Source: Streptomyces chattanoogensis
GTDB lineage: Bacteria; Actinomycetota; Actinomycetes; Streptomycetales; Streptomycetaceae
Length of the DNA stretch: 40,192 nucleotides
Assembly (NCBI RefSeq): GCF_001294335.1
Contig: NZ_LGKG01000170.1
Coordinates: forward strand, 1-40,192
Direction: 5' to 3'
Made by a program: the position numbers and the translations under genes. Of this stretch, positions 22,457-31,069 are shown one piece after another. The notes beneath the pieces are model-generated. The model had not been told where the DNA came from and did no database searches. It saw only the letters and a list, made by a program, of their open reading frames with translations. The first letter of the stretch is position 1, and each line of letters begins with the position of its first letter.

Positions 22457-23749
22457 TCAAGTCGCCGCCCCGGCGGCCTGGCCGGCCTTCTCGGCCGACG
22501 CGGGAGCGGGCCGGGACGTCTCCGCTCCCCAGATCCTGGGCGAGTTGCTGAGGACAGCGGTGGCCAGCAGGCCGATCAGCAGTACGCCGCCCACGAGCGA
22601 CCACGACGCGACCGGGCCGAGGACCTGGAGCAACGGCAGGAAGACCAGCGGCGCCAGCACCACCCCGAGGTTGAAGTGAGCCGTGTAGAAGCCCATGTTG
22701 CGGACCTTCAGCCGGTCCGGGGTGATCGCGCTGATGTGGTCGGGCATCACCGGATAGACGATCATCTCGCCGAGCGTCCACACTGCGGTCGCGACGAGCA
22801 GCAGCCACGTCTGGTACTCGCCGAAGCCCATGAGGACGAAGCCGGCGGTGGCACAGGCATAGCCGATCAGCAGGCTGGTCCGGCGGCTGAGGTCCAGCAT
22901 CGCGTGGTTGAGGGCGATCTCGCAGGTGATCACCATGAAGGCGTTCACCGCAAAGATCGCGCTCGCCCAGCCGGCCGGCTCGCCGAGCGTATGGATCACA
23001 TACACGCTGGCCACCGTGGACGGCAGTGCGTAGGCGAGATGGATCGGGGTCGTCGCGGCGAGAAAGCTCCAGAAGCGCACTCCGTGCCGGCCCGGCGCGC
23101 TCTCGTCGCCGGAGGCGGCCGGGTCCCGTCCCTCATCGCCGTCCGAGCCCGCGGCGATACGCGCGCGAGCGAGGATGAACGCCGAGGCCAGATAGCCGAC
23201 CGCGGTGGCCCAGGGCAGCAGGCCGGGGCCGACGGCGAACAGGATTCCGGCGAGCACCGGCCCGATGCCCATGCCCAGGTTGATGGCCAGCCGCACCGCC
23301 GAGAAGGCGAACCGCCGCTGCGCCTCCGGCATCACCCGGGCCACCAGCGTGTAGGCGATCGGATTGACCACCTCGTAGCAGAAGCCCCAGAGCGCGGTCA
23401 GCCCGGCGAGCAGCCACAGCTGCGTGGTGACCGGGATGACCAGCACGATCACCGCCACACCGGCGAGACCCAGGACCGCGAGGCGCTGTTCCCGTATCCG
23501 GGCGGCGAGCGCACCGCTGGCGACGCCCGCGGCCAGCGCGCCGACACCGAACATGCCCACGATCAGGCCGATCACGTCGACGGTCAGCCCGTGGCGCTCG
23601 GTGGCGAGGTACACCCCGTAGAACGGGTACAGCACGACCGCGCTGCGCGACAGCGCCACCGTCGCCAGAAGACCGGCGATCGGCCGCAGACCGGCGATGT
23701 TCGCACGCAGGCCGGGTTTCTGCCGGTGCATGTCCCCCTGCCCGGACAT
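22457..23749 (-). CDS. MFS transporter, probable exporter
   Basis: This 430-residue protein has two blocks of about six hydrophobic segments, separated by a charged cytoplasmic loop near residues 205-225. Motif-like sequences GLIVGMFGVGALAAG and GALAARIREQRL correspond to the region after helix 2 in drug/metabolite exporters of the major facilitator superfamily. TRP/MDR-type antiporters of this kind commonly export a cluster product. ATG 23749 overlaps the ATP-grasp stop by one base (TGATG); the preceding in-frame GTG 23752 is less well spaced. Tight coupling to the ATP-grasp ligase supports export of that ligase's product. Confidence 0.8.
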   Translation of the reverse strand: MSGQGDMHRQKPGLRANIAGLRPIAGLLATVALSRSAVVLYPFYGVYLATERHGLTVDVIGLIVGMFGVGALAAGVASGALAARIREQRLAVLGLAGVAVIVLVIPVTTQLWLLAGLTALWGFCYEVVNPIAYTLVARVMPEAQRRFAFSAVRLAINLGMGIGPVLAGILFAVGPGLLPWATAVGYLASAFILARARIAAGSDGDEGRDPAASGDESAPGRHGVRFWSFLAATTPIHLAYALPSTVASVYVIHTLGEPAGWASAIFAVNAFMVITCEIALNHAMLDLSRRTSLLIGYACATAGFVLMGFGEYQTWLLLVATAVWTLGEMIVYPVMPDHISAITPDRLKVRNMGFYTAHFNLGVVLAPLVFLPLLQVLGPVASWSLVGGVLLIGLLATAVLSNSPRIWGAETSRPAPASAEKAGQAAGAAT

Positions 23750-25098
23750 CACGCCACACCGCAGGCAACCCGGGATCCGACGGGTCGGACCTCGTAGACC
23801 GATTCGCGGACGGACTCGATGAACCGGTAGTCGTCGTCCACCGTGGACTGGTCCGGAGCCGTCAGGAACACTCGCAGCGGGCTGGTGAGCAGGTCATGGG
23901 TCGGCACCATGAGGTCGCCGGGCCTGCGCTTGAGCGTGAGGTCCACCACCGACGGCCGACTGCGGATCTCCTCGACCAGCGCCTCGTTGACCGCGACCAC
24001 CTCGCCGGCCCGTACCGTCGGCGCGTTGTAGACGACCGCGGGCTGGCGCCTCCGGTAGACCCGGTCGCCGTACTCGGCGAGGAACTGCTCGGGGCGGATA
24101 TAGGCCAGCGCCGTCAGATCGGCGCTGTTCGTGCCGATGCAGGCGTCGTGGAAGGCCGGATGCAGATGGCCGTTGACCCTGGCGCCGACCTCCACGAGGG
24201 CGGGCCCGTCCTGGGTGATGATCAACTCGGTGTGCGCCGGGCCGTTGTGGATCCGCAGGGCGTCGAGCATGGCGCGGGTGTAGTCGATCAGTGCGGCCGC
24301 CGCCGGATCGGTCGGCGACACCAGGAGGTCGCGGTTGTAGATCGGCTTACCGTTGCGCAGCAGTCGCTTTTCGTACTGCCACACACCGCATACGTAGGCG
24401 TGCCCGTCGACGCTCACGGTGTCGACGATGTATTCGGTCCCCTCGAGGAAACTCTGGACCAGTACCTGGGTGTTCGTGCCGTTGAAGACGGTGGTGCTGC
24501 CGAGGATGGACGGGAATGCGGCGCGCAGCGCGTCGGCGTCGCGGCAGATGAAGACCCCGTCCGTGGACGCGGACGACAGCGGTTTGGCGACGCACGGCCA
24601 GTGCCCGTTGTCCTCGGCCCAGGCAACGGCCTTCTCGGCGTCGTCGGTGAGCAGCTGGGCCGCGGTGCGCAGCCCGGCGGCGGCGACGGCGTCGATCATC
24701 TTGAACTTGTTGCGGCGCGCCTCGGAGAACTGCGTTCCGTTGGTGCGCACGCCCAGGGCCTCGCTCAACCGGTCCGCGAGCCGCACCCCCGGCTCCTGGC
24801 CGGGGAGGACGAACCGCGGGCCGAGCTCCTTGAGTGCGCGCTCGGTGCTTCCGTCCGGGCGGTACACCAGTCCGTCGAGATAACGCGATCTGTCCCACGG
24901 CTGCATACGCGATATCGGTTCGGGCGAACTCTGCACATGGACCACGCCGATCCCGAGGCGGTGGAACGCGGCCGGCAGATAGTTCCCGGTCCCGTATGCG
25001 TCGACCAGGACGCCCACCGCGCGCCCCATGGCCTTGCGTACCGCTTCCTCGGAGCGGTTCCCCTGCTCGATGCGCGTGTCTCCGGACAGCTCACTCAT
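23749..25098 (-). CDS. ATP-grasp ligase (amino-acid ligase type)
   Basis: A 449-residue ATP-grasp enzyme. The N-terminal lobe runs GVLVDAYGTGNYLPAAFHRLG. The ATP-binding lysine is in WPCVAKPLSSASTDGVFI (Lys172), the second lysine/glutamate region is in VLVQSFLEGTEYIVDTVSVD (about 212-231), and metal ligands Glu303 and Asn309 lie in ALVEVGARVNGH. This arrangement is typical of L-amino acid ligases that form dipeptide or amide bonds through acyl phosphates, related to those in bacilysin and dapdiamide pathways. It is the best candidate for joining building blocks here, since no NRPS is present. ATG 25098 has GAGGAA five bases upstream. Specificity for L-Dap or 3-methylaspartate is inference only. 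Confidence 0.82.
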   Translation of the reverse strand: MSELSGDTRIEQGNRSEEAVRKAMGRAVGVLVDAYGTGNYLPAAFHRLGIGVVHVQSSPEPISRMQPWDRSRYLDGLVYRPDGSTERALKELGPRFVLPGQEPGVRLADRLSEALGVRTNGTQFSEARRNKFKMIDAVAAAGLRTAAQLLTDDAEKAVAWAEDNGHWPCVAKPLSSASTDGVFICRDADALRAAFPSILGSTTVFNGTNTQVLVQSFLEGTEYIVDTVSVDGHAYVCGVWQYEKRLLRNGKPIYNRDLLVSPTDPAAAALIDYTRAMLDALRIHNGPAHTELIITQDGPALVEVGARVNGHLHPAFHDACIGTNSADLTALAYIRPEQFLAEYGDRVYRRRQPAVVYNAPTVRAGEVVAVNEALVEEIRSRPSVVDLTLKRRPGDLMVPTHDLLTSPLRVFLTAPDQSTVDDDYRFIESVRESVYEVRPVGSRVACGVA

Positions 25099-25117
25099 CG
25101 GTTCCTCACAATCCTTG

Positions 25118-25162
25118 TTTGACGGGCAGAACGTCGACGGGCAGAACTTCGACGGGCAGAAC
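25118..25162. repeat. 15-bp tandem direct repeat, three units
   Basis: Three 15-bp units, each containing GACGGGCAGAAC (at 25121, 25136 and 25151), lie in the 127-bp gap between the transketolase C gene and the ATP-grasp start. They may be regulator half-sites or a neutral minisatellite. Confidence 0.85.
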
Positions 25163-25225
25163 ACAGTTGGCGACCGGCCACCGGCGGCGCCGGACGAGCG
25201 GCTCGGCCACACGGCGCGGAGTTCG

Positions 25226-26215
25226 TCACGCCAGAACGTCCAGCGCCTGGTTGATCGCGTTGGCCGTGTTGATCCCGGCGCGGTCCAGCAGGTACTGCTC
25301 GCCGCCGACCAGGTCGTAGTGGACGTCGGGCACTCCGATCCGCCGCACCGGCGGGCCCCCGGCCTCGGCCACCACTTCGCAGACCGCTCCGCCCAGGCCG
25401 CCCACGGCGCGGTGGTCCTCGATGGTCACCAGCACTTCGGCACGGGCGCCCGCCTCGAGGACGGCCTCCCGGTCGAGCGGCTTGACCGTATGCATGTTGA
25501 GGTGCCCGGCGCTCACCCCGCGCGACGCGAGTGCGCGTGCCGCCTCCGCCGCGACCAGGTTCGGATAAGGGCCGGTGGCGAGGAACACCACTCTGCCGGG
25601 CTCCCGCAGGACGCGTGCCTTGCCCAGGACGAAGTCGGTGCGCTCGTCGTAGAGCGTCGGTGTGGCCAGCCGTCCCAGCCGCAGGTACGCGGGACCGGGA
25701 TCGTTCGCCACGGCCACCGTGGCCTGGACGGCCTCCCAGGCATCACCCGGCACCACCACCGTCATGTTGGGCAGCATCCGGGTCGCGCCGATGTCCTCCA
25801 GCGAATGATGGGTGGGGCCGTAGTGGCCCGACGCGAGGCCCGCATGCGTCCCCACGATCTTGACCGGCAGGTTCGCGCCGGCCACATCGATCTTGATCTG
25901 TTCGTAGGCGCGGGCGATGGCGAACGGGCTCATGCCGTTGGCGAACACCGGCCCCGCGGCCACCGTCATGCCGGCGGCGACACCGATCATGTTCTGCTCG
26001 GCGATGCCGAGGTCCACATACTGGCGCGGCAGTTCCGCCGCGAAGTGGTCCTCGTAGTCCATGTCGGTGGCCAGGCACGCCAGACGCGGGTTCTCCCGCC
26101 CCAGGGCGAGCAGCATCATGGCGTAGGCGTCGCGGCTCTGGATGGCCGACCGGTTCCGCCAGACATGGTCGAGGACCTCCGCGACGGAGCGGCGGGCGGC
26201 GAGTGCGGTGCTCAT
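25226..26215 (-). CDS. Transketolase C-terminal subunit
   Basis: The 329-residue protein contains the pyrimidine-binding and C-terminal domains of a thiamine-diphosphate transketolase. RQYVDLGIAEQNMIGVAAGM contains the catalytic Glu that activates the cofactor. GLASGHYGPTHHSLEDIG and RLGRLATPTLYDE complete the active-site face. Alone it is half an enzyme; the matching N-terminal half is encoded immediately upstream with an ATGA overlap. Split transketolases of this kind transfer two-carbon ketol units, or in biosynthetic clusters may deliver a C2 unit to a carrier or aldehyde. Its position upstream of the ATP-grasp and exporter suggests construction of a carbon skeleton for the product. Confidence 0.88.
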   Translation of the reverse strand: MSTALAARRSVAEVLDHVWRNRSAIQSRDAYAMMLLALGRENPRLACLATDMDYEDHFAAELPRQYVDLGIAEQNMIGVAAGMTVAAGPVFANGMSPFAIARAYEQIKIDVAGANLPVKIVGTHAGLASGHYGPTHHSLEDIGATRMLPNMTVVVPGDAWEAVQATVAVANDPGPAYLRLGRLATPTLYDERTDFVLGKARVLREPGRVVFLATGPYPNLVAAEAARALASRGVSAGHLNMHTVKPLDREAVLEAGARAEVLVTIEDHRAVGGLGGAVCEVVAEAGGPPVRRIGVPDVHYDLVGGEQYLLDRAGINTANAINQALDVLA

Positions 26216-27042
26216 ACCGGCTCACCGTCCAGGACCGCGAGGGCCAGTCGCCGCGCGTCCTCGTCGAGGGTCGCCGCATGGCTCTTCTTCGTGTCGTGCA
26301 GACCGGGAACTCCGCGTGCCTTGATCGTGCGGGCGATGACGGCCGTCGGCCGGCCCGGCTCGGCCGGCCCGCCGAGCGCCTGCCTGATGTGGTCGTGGTC
26401 GTGTCCGTCGATGGTGCGCACGCGCCAGCCGAAGCTGGCCCATTTGTCGGCCAGCGGCTCCAGCGACATGCAGTCCTCGGTCCGGCCGCTGATCTGCCAG
26501 CCGTTGCGGTCCACGATCGCGGTCAGGTTGTCGGCCCCGAGGTGGGACGCCGCCATCGCCGCTTCCCAGTTGGAGCCCTCCTGCAGCTCTCCGTCGCCCA
26601 GGATCACAAAGGCCCGGCCGTCGTGCCCGTAGCGCCGCCCGGCGAGAGCCACGCCCAGGCCCAGCGAGAGCCCGTGCCCCAGCGCGCCCGTCGAGAACTC
26701 CACACCGGGAAGGCGCTTCATCGGATGACCGCCCAGGCGGCTGTCCTCCTCGGCGTAGGTCGCGCACTCCGCCTCCGGGATCACCCCGGTCGCGGCGAGC
26801 GCCGCGTACAACGCCGCGGACGCCTGCCCCTTGCTCAGGATCAGGTAGTCGCCCTCGCCCGGCGGCCCCTCACCGGCCGGCTGCCGGAGCACCTCGCCGT
26901 ACAGCACGGCAAGCAGGTCGGCGATGGACATGCTGCCGCCGATGTGCACACCGTTGGGCGAACCGCTCATCTCGATGACCTTGCGCCGGATGTCCACGGC
27001 GAGCCGTGCGGCCGTGTTCTCCGGTGGCGCCTGTGTGAGCAT
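26212..27042 (-). CDS. Transketolase N-terminal (ThDP-binding) subunit
   Basis: This 276-residue protein carries the thiamine-diphosphate-binding motif FVILGDGELQEGSNWEAAMA (G-D-G then N) at about 143-162, plus HIGGSMSIADLLAVLYGE and STGALGHGLSLGLG. It is the PP-domain half of a transketolase and pairs with the 329-residue subunit downstream. ATG 27042 has GGAAGG eight bases upstream. It opens an apparent transcription unit with the C-terminal subunit, ATP-grasp, MFS and possibly HPP genes. Primary-metabolism transketolase is normally one chain of about 700 residues, so this split pair is probably pathway-dedicated. Confidence 0.88.
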   Translation of the reverse strand: MLTQAPPENTAARLAVDIRRKVIEMSGSPNGVHIGGSMSIADLLAVLYGEVLRQPAGEGPPGEGDYLILSKGQASAALYAALAATGVIPEAECATYAEEDSRLGGHPMKRLPGVEFSTGALGHGLSLGLGVALAGRRYGHDGRAFVILGDGELQEGSNWEAAMAASHLGADNLTAIVDRNGWQISGRTEDCMSLEPLADKWASFGWRVRTIDGHDHDHIRQALGGPAEPGRPTAVIARTIKARGVPGLHDTKKSHAATLDEDARRLALAVLDGEPV

Positions 27043-27226
27043 GCTGGGTCCTTCCGAAGCCGTCCTGGGGGAATGCCAAGGGTTTACCGGCGTCGGATCG
27101 ACGGCGTCGACGGGCGGCCCGGGTCTGTGTCACCTCACCTCGTGGCGGGCGTCGGGACCTGATCCAGCTGTGCGGCGACATGACGAAGTCGGGGCGCCCC
27201 GGAGTTCGGCCGCGCTTGCGGGAGAT

Positions 27227-28417
27227 CTACCCGGCGGGCGCCAGCCGCAGCGCATGCAGCGCCACGGCGAGGTCGGCGACCGCGCGGGGGTCGCGCAGCG
27301 AACGCCCGGTCAGCTCCTCGAGTCTGTGCAGCCGGTAGCGGACGGTGTTGCGGTGGCAGTACAGCAGCCGCGCCGCGTCGGCCGCCGAACCGGCCGCCGC
27401 GAACCAGCACTCCAGCGTCTCCAGCAGGCGGTCCCGCTCGCCGGCCGGCAGCCCCAGTACGCCTTCGAAGACCGCCCGGGCGATCCGTCCGGCCTCGTCC
27501 GGGGCCGCCGCCACCAACAGGGCGGCCGGGCTGTCGTCGAAGCGCGCGATGCCCTTGGTCCGGCCGCGTACCCCGGTGAGCGCCAGCCGGGCGAGCCGCA
27601 GCGCCCGCGGGGTCTCCCGCAGGACGGGGTACGGGGGGCTGACGCCCACCCGGGCGGCGAGCGCTCGTTCCAGGACGCGCAGCACCGCGTCCTCGGCCCC
27701 CGGACGCTGGACGGCGACCACGCCCACCTGAAGATCCGGCAACAGCCGCCAGGCCGAACGCAGTTGCTCGGCCAGCAGGCTTGCCTCGATGCCGGGCAGC
27801 GCCTCCCGGCCGGGTGCGGGCACCTCCGCGGCCACCACGACATACGGTCCGCCGGTCGGCAGGCCGAGCACATCGGCGGCGTCCCAGAGGGTCGTACGGT
27901 CCGTGAGCAGGCCGCTGAACAGGGCCTCCACCATGGCCGACCGTTCCCGTTCCCGCTGCAGCACCAGCTCGGAGGCCTCCTCGCGGTAGGCGTCGCTGGC
28001 CGACGCCGCGAGCCCTCCGTTGACCCACCACGCGGCCAGGGACATGACCGTGTCGGTGGTGATGCCCTCCGCGATACGGGCCTCGGCGGCGATTTCGGCC
28101 CACAGGACCTCGGACCCGACGCGGTAGGCGTGCAGCAGCTCGGCCAGCGGGGCTCCCTGGCGGGCCCGTTCCCGTCCGGTCTCCTGCGCCGGTGTCATAT
28201 CGCCGCTGTGACCGCCGGCGAGCTGCTGGAGCACCAGCTCGCAGTTGCGGCGGCAGGAGGCGGTCAACTCGGCGAAGGACACATGGTCCTCGCTGACGTA
28301 GTACGTCACCTCGGCGCGGATACGGCGGGCCACCCGGGCGCCCAGTTCCTCGGCACGGGTCAGTAACGCGGCCGCTATGGGCGCGATTTCGGCGGGCGCG
28401 ACGGGCTTGCGGCTCAT
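27227..28417 (-). CDS. PucR/CdaR-family transcriptional regulator
   Basis: This 396-residue protein has a helical N-terminal sensor region ([20 protein letters not shown], then [17 protein letters not shown]), a middle GGDEF-like/CdaR region, and the C-terminal PucR helix-turn-helix [20 protein letters not shown] at about 348-367. Such proteins sense sugar acids, purines or amino acids, or act within specialised clusters. ATG 28417 is used. It is divergent from the SGNH hydrolase gene and upstream, on the same strand, of the transketolase operon, with a 184-bp gap. It is a candidate regulator of that operon. Confidence 0.84.
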   Translation of the reverse strand: MSRKPVAPAEIAPIAAALLTRAEELGARVARRIRAEVTYYVSEDHVSFAELTASCRRNCELVLQQLAGGHSGDMTPAQETGRERARQGAPLAELLHAYRVGSEVLWAEIAAEARIAEGITTDTVMSLAAWWVNGGLAASASDAYREEASELVLQRERERSAMVEALFSGLLTDRTTLWDAADVLGLPTGGPYVVVAAEVPAPGREALPGIEASLLAEQLRSAWRLLPDLQVGVVAVQRPGAEDAVLRVLERALAARVGVSPPYPVLRETPRALRLARLALTGVRGRTKGIARFDDSPAALLVAAAPDEAGRIARAVFEGVLGLPAGERDRLLETLECWFAAAGSAADAARLLYCHRNTVRYRLHRLEELTGRSLRDPRAVADLAVALHALRLAPAG

Positions 28418-28597
28418 GAACGGCAGGTTACAAAGGCGCGCGCGTCAGGGGGAGTGTGTTGTGCCGTGTGACAACGGAGGCGGGTGTGGTGCTGTGCGTC
28501 GGCACATGGCCCGTACGGCATACGGCAGCCACGATACGAGGACGTTACCGGCCGGTATCGATCGACCATCCGTCGCACTGCCTTCCCAGGGGGAACC

Positions 28598-29590
28598 ATG
28601 CCCAGAGCCGCCACCACCCCTACCACCAGCACAACCGGCACAGCCGGTGCCACCGGCGCCGACGCACCCGCCGGCACCCACACACCGCGCACCCTGCGCG
28701 TCAGGCGGGGTGCCTCCGTACTGACCGGTGCCACGCTCCTCGCCTCCGCCCTCACCGTAGCCACCTTCCCCGCCTCCGCCCATGCCGCGCCTTCGGCGCC
28801 GGCCGGGACCGGATCCGGGAAGTATGTGGCCCTGGGCGATTCCTACGCCGCCGGGGCCGGGGTCCCGGGACAGTCCGCGGGCCTGTGCCTGCGCTCCGAC
28901 CACAACTACGGCCACCTCGTCGCCGCGGCCCTCGCCCCGTCCGCGTACACGGACAAGACCTGCGCCGGCGCCAAGGTGAGCGCGCTCACCACCTCCCAGA
29001 CCGACGCCGGGATGGTCGTCAACGGCCCGCAGCTCGACGCCGTCACGTCCGACACGTCCCTGATCACCCTCACCCTCGGCGGCAACAACCTCGGCACCTC
29101 CGACGTCGGCTTCGTCGATGTCGTGGTCGCCTGTTCCGCCCTGTCCGTGACGAACCCCTTCGGGGCGCCGTGCCGGGACTTCTACGGCGACACGCTCAGC
29201 AAGCGGCTCGACTCGGCGACCGCGCAGCTGACCGACGGCCTGCGCAAGCTGTCCGCCAAGGCTCCCAAGGCCAAGGTCGTGGTCGTCGGCTATCCGTCGG
29301 TACTCCCCGAAGATCCGAAGACCTGTTTCGGCAAGCTGCCCGCCACGAGCGGCGATCTCCGGTTCCTGCGCTCCGTCATGGACGAACTCAACGAGAAGGT
29401 GGCCAAGGCCGCCGGTGCGGCGGGCGCCACCTACGTCGACACCGTCGGCCCGACCAGGGGCCACGACAGCTGCTCTTCGAACCGCTGGATCGAGGGCATC
29501 CTGCCCACCTCACCGGCCGCGCCGCTGCACCCCAACGCGACCGGTGAACGCGTCATGGCCGAGGCCGTGCTGCGGGCGCTGGGCCACTGA
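28598..29590 (+). CDS. Secreted SGNH/GDSL-family hydrolase (lipase/esterase)
   Basis: This 330-residue protein has a long basic N-region (TPRTLRVRRGAS), a hydrophobic core and an AHAA-type signal cleavage site near residue 64. The mature part carries block I YVALGDSYAAGAGVPG with the nucleophile Ser, block III TLTLGGNNLG with the oxyanion Asn, and block V APLHPNATGERVMAE with the catalytic His. Six cysteines suggest disulfides, as in Streptomyces secreted lipases. It cleaves ester bonds of lipids or other acyl esters outside the cell. ATG 28598 has AGGGGGAA immediately upstream, and a strong terminator follows. Confidence 0.88.
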   Translation: MPRAATTPTTSTTGTAGATGADAPAGTHTPRTLRVRRGASVLTGATLLASALTVATFPASAHAAPSAPAGTGSGKYVALGDSYAAGAGVPGQSAGLCLRSDHNYGHLVAAALAPSAYTDKTCAGAKVSALTTSQTDAGMVVNGPQLDAVTSDTSLITLTLGGNNLGTSDVGFVDVVVACSALSVTNPFGAPCRDFYGDTLSKRLDSATAQLTDGLRKLSAKAPKAKVVVVGYPSVLPEDPKTCFGKLPATSGDLRFLRSVMDELNEKVAKAAGAAGATYVDTVGPTRGHDSCSSNRWIEGILPTSPAAPLHPNATGERVMAEAVLRALGH

Positions 29591-29610
29591 ACCGCCTGAC
29601 CCTGTCGGTG

Positions 29611-29649
29611 CGTTCCGCCCTGCTGGATCTCCTCCAGCAGGGCGGAACG
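29611..29649 (+). terminator. Rho-independent terminator of the SGNH hydrolase gene
   Basis: A 17-bp perfect stem (29611-29627 with 29633-29649) with a 5-base loop is followed by a T-rich stretch, 20 bp after the stop. Confidence 0.9.
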
Positions 29650-29666
29650 TTGTGTTGTGCAGTTCA

Positions 29667-29695
29667 TTGACGGCCGTAATGCATCTGCCTAATGT
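29667..29695 (+). promoter_or_regulatory. Strong sigma70-type promoter of the frameshifted hydrolase
   Basis: TTGACG (29667-29672), a 17-bp spacer and TAATGT (29690-29695) predict a start near 29702. The open frame's ATG at 29692 lies inside the -10 element and cannot be the translation start. Confidence 0.7.
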
Positions 29696-29728
29696 GTCGA
29701 CCGTCACCTGCCCCCCACGGGAGCCCTC

Positions 29729-31044
29729 ATGACACCGAACTCCCCCGCCGCACCGGAGCGGCGTCCGCGACCCTCGCTTGCTGCGCCGCGCTCACGATGA
29801 CCGCCGCCTGCGCCGGGCCCGGCGGAGCGGACACCCGGAGCACCGCGGACACCCCGACCGCCCCGCACACCAAGCACTACACCGGCGAACTCGCGGACGG
29901 CGCACAGTGGATCGCCGATGTGCCGGACGCTCCTCGTTACTCGGGCAGTTCCCGCTGGGCGCTGAACACCGCCGTCAAGGATCAGTTCGACACCCTCGGC
30001 GCGGCCCGGAAGAAGATCGGCGAGATCGGCGGTCCGCAGCGCACCCTCGCCTGGGGCGAGTCCATGGGCGGGCTGGTCAACTCCCTCGTCGCGCAGCACG
30101 GCAGGGGGCGCATCGACGGTGCGCTCTCCGCCTGCGGCATCGTCGCGGGAGGCGTCGGCTTCAACGACTACCAGGTGGACGGGGATTACGCGGTCGATCA
30201 ACTCCTCGCCCCCGGCCGGCGGATCAAGCTCACCGGCTTCTCGTCGGACAAGGAGGCCGCCGCCTCCGGCAACGCCCTCGCGCGCGCCGTCCAGCGCGCC
30301 CGGACCACCCCGCAGGGCCGCGCCCGTACGGCACTCGCCGCCGCGCTCCGCAACCAGCCCACCTGGTTCAGCGGCAAGCGGCCGCCCGAGGCGGGCGACT
30401 ACGCGGCACGCGAGAAGCAGCAGGCCGAAGGGCTCATCAAGGTCTCCCTCCCCTTCACCCTCGGTGCCCGCCACCAGGTCGAGAAGGCCGAGGGCGGCCG
30501 TATCTCCGCCAACGCCGGAGTCGACTACGCCAGGCTGCTCCGGCACAGCAAGGACCTCCCCCAGGTCCGGGCCCTGTACAAGAAGGCGGGACTGGATCTG
30601 GCCGGGGACCTGACGCAGCTCACGCGCAACGCCCGCATCAAGGCCGACCCTGACGCCGTACGCCACATGGAACGCACCGCCGTCCCCTCCGGCCGCCTCC
30701 CCGTGCCGCACCTCACCCTGCACACCACGGACGACCCGCTGAACCCGGCGCCCCAGGAGAGCGAGTACGCCCGCACGGTGCGCAGCGCAGGCGACGGGAG
30801 CATGCTCCGCCAGACGTATGTGCACGGCACGGGCCACTGCACCTTCAGGCCCGCCAACTGGCTGGCCGCCCTGAAGGCCCTCGAGCACCGGGTGGACACC
30901 GGCAGCTGGGGCGCGGCCACCGCACCGCGGAAGCTCAACGACGCCGCGAAGGGGACCGGCGAGGGCGGCTTCCTGCCGTTCGTCCGCTACACCGCACCGG
31001 AGCTGGTCGGTGCACGCGGGCGCACGGGAGCGCACCGGCCGTGA
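29729..31044 (+). pseudogene. Alpha/beta-hydrolase (secreted or lipoprotein), frameshifted and internally deleted
   Basis: ATG 29729 has GGGAG five bases upstream and lies correctly behind the promoter, but its frame stops after 23 codons. The next frame continues the expected product: RRTGAASATLACCAAL, a lipoprotein-like TAAC, then the hydrolase. One extra C in the run at 29742-29746 would join the two frames. The body has the nucleophile motif GESMGG, an Asp in HTTDDPLNP and a His in GTGHCTF. Family members I recall have about 45 further residues between the equivalents of WIADVP and SGSSRWAL, including the oxyanion-hole HGFGP region; these are missing here. The gene therefore looks inactivated, unless the frameshift is a sequencing error and the deletion is natural. 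Confidence 0.65.
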
Positions 31045-31069
31045 TCGGCGGGGGCGTACGGTGGACGCC

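Noticed and set aside
25118..25162. CRISPR-like array at the 15-bp repeats.
   Set aside because: Units are contiguous without spacers and no cas genes are present.
29692..29728. ATG 29692 as a start that would make the alpha/beta-hydrolase frame intact.
   Set aside because: It lies within the -10 hexamer of the apparent promoter, lacks a ribosome binding site and gives no signal peptide start. ATG 29729 fits both signals.
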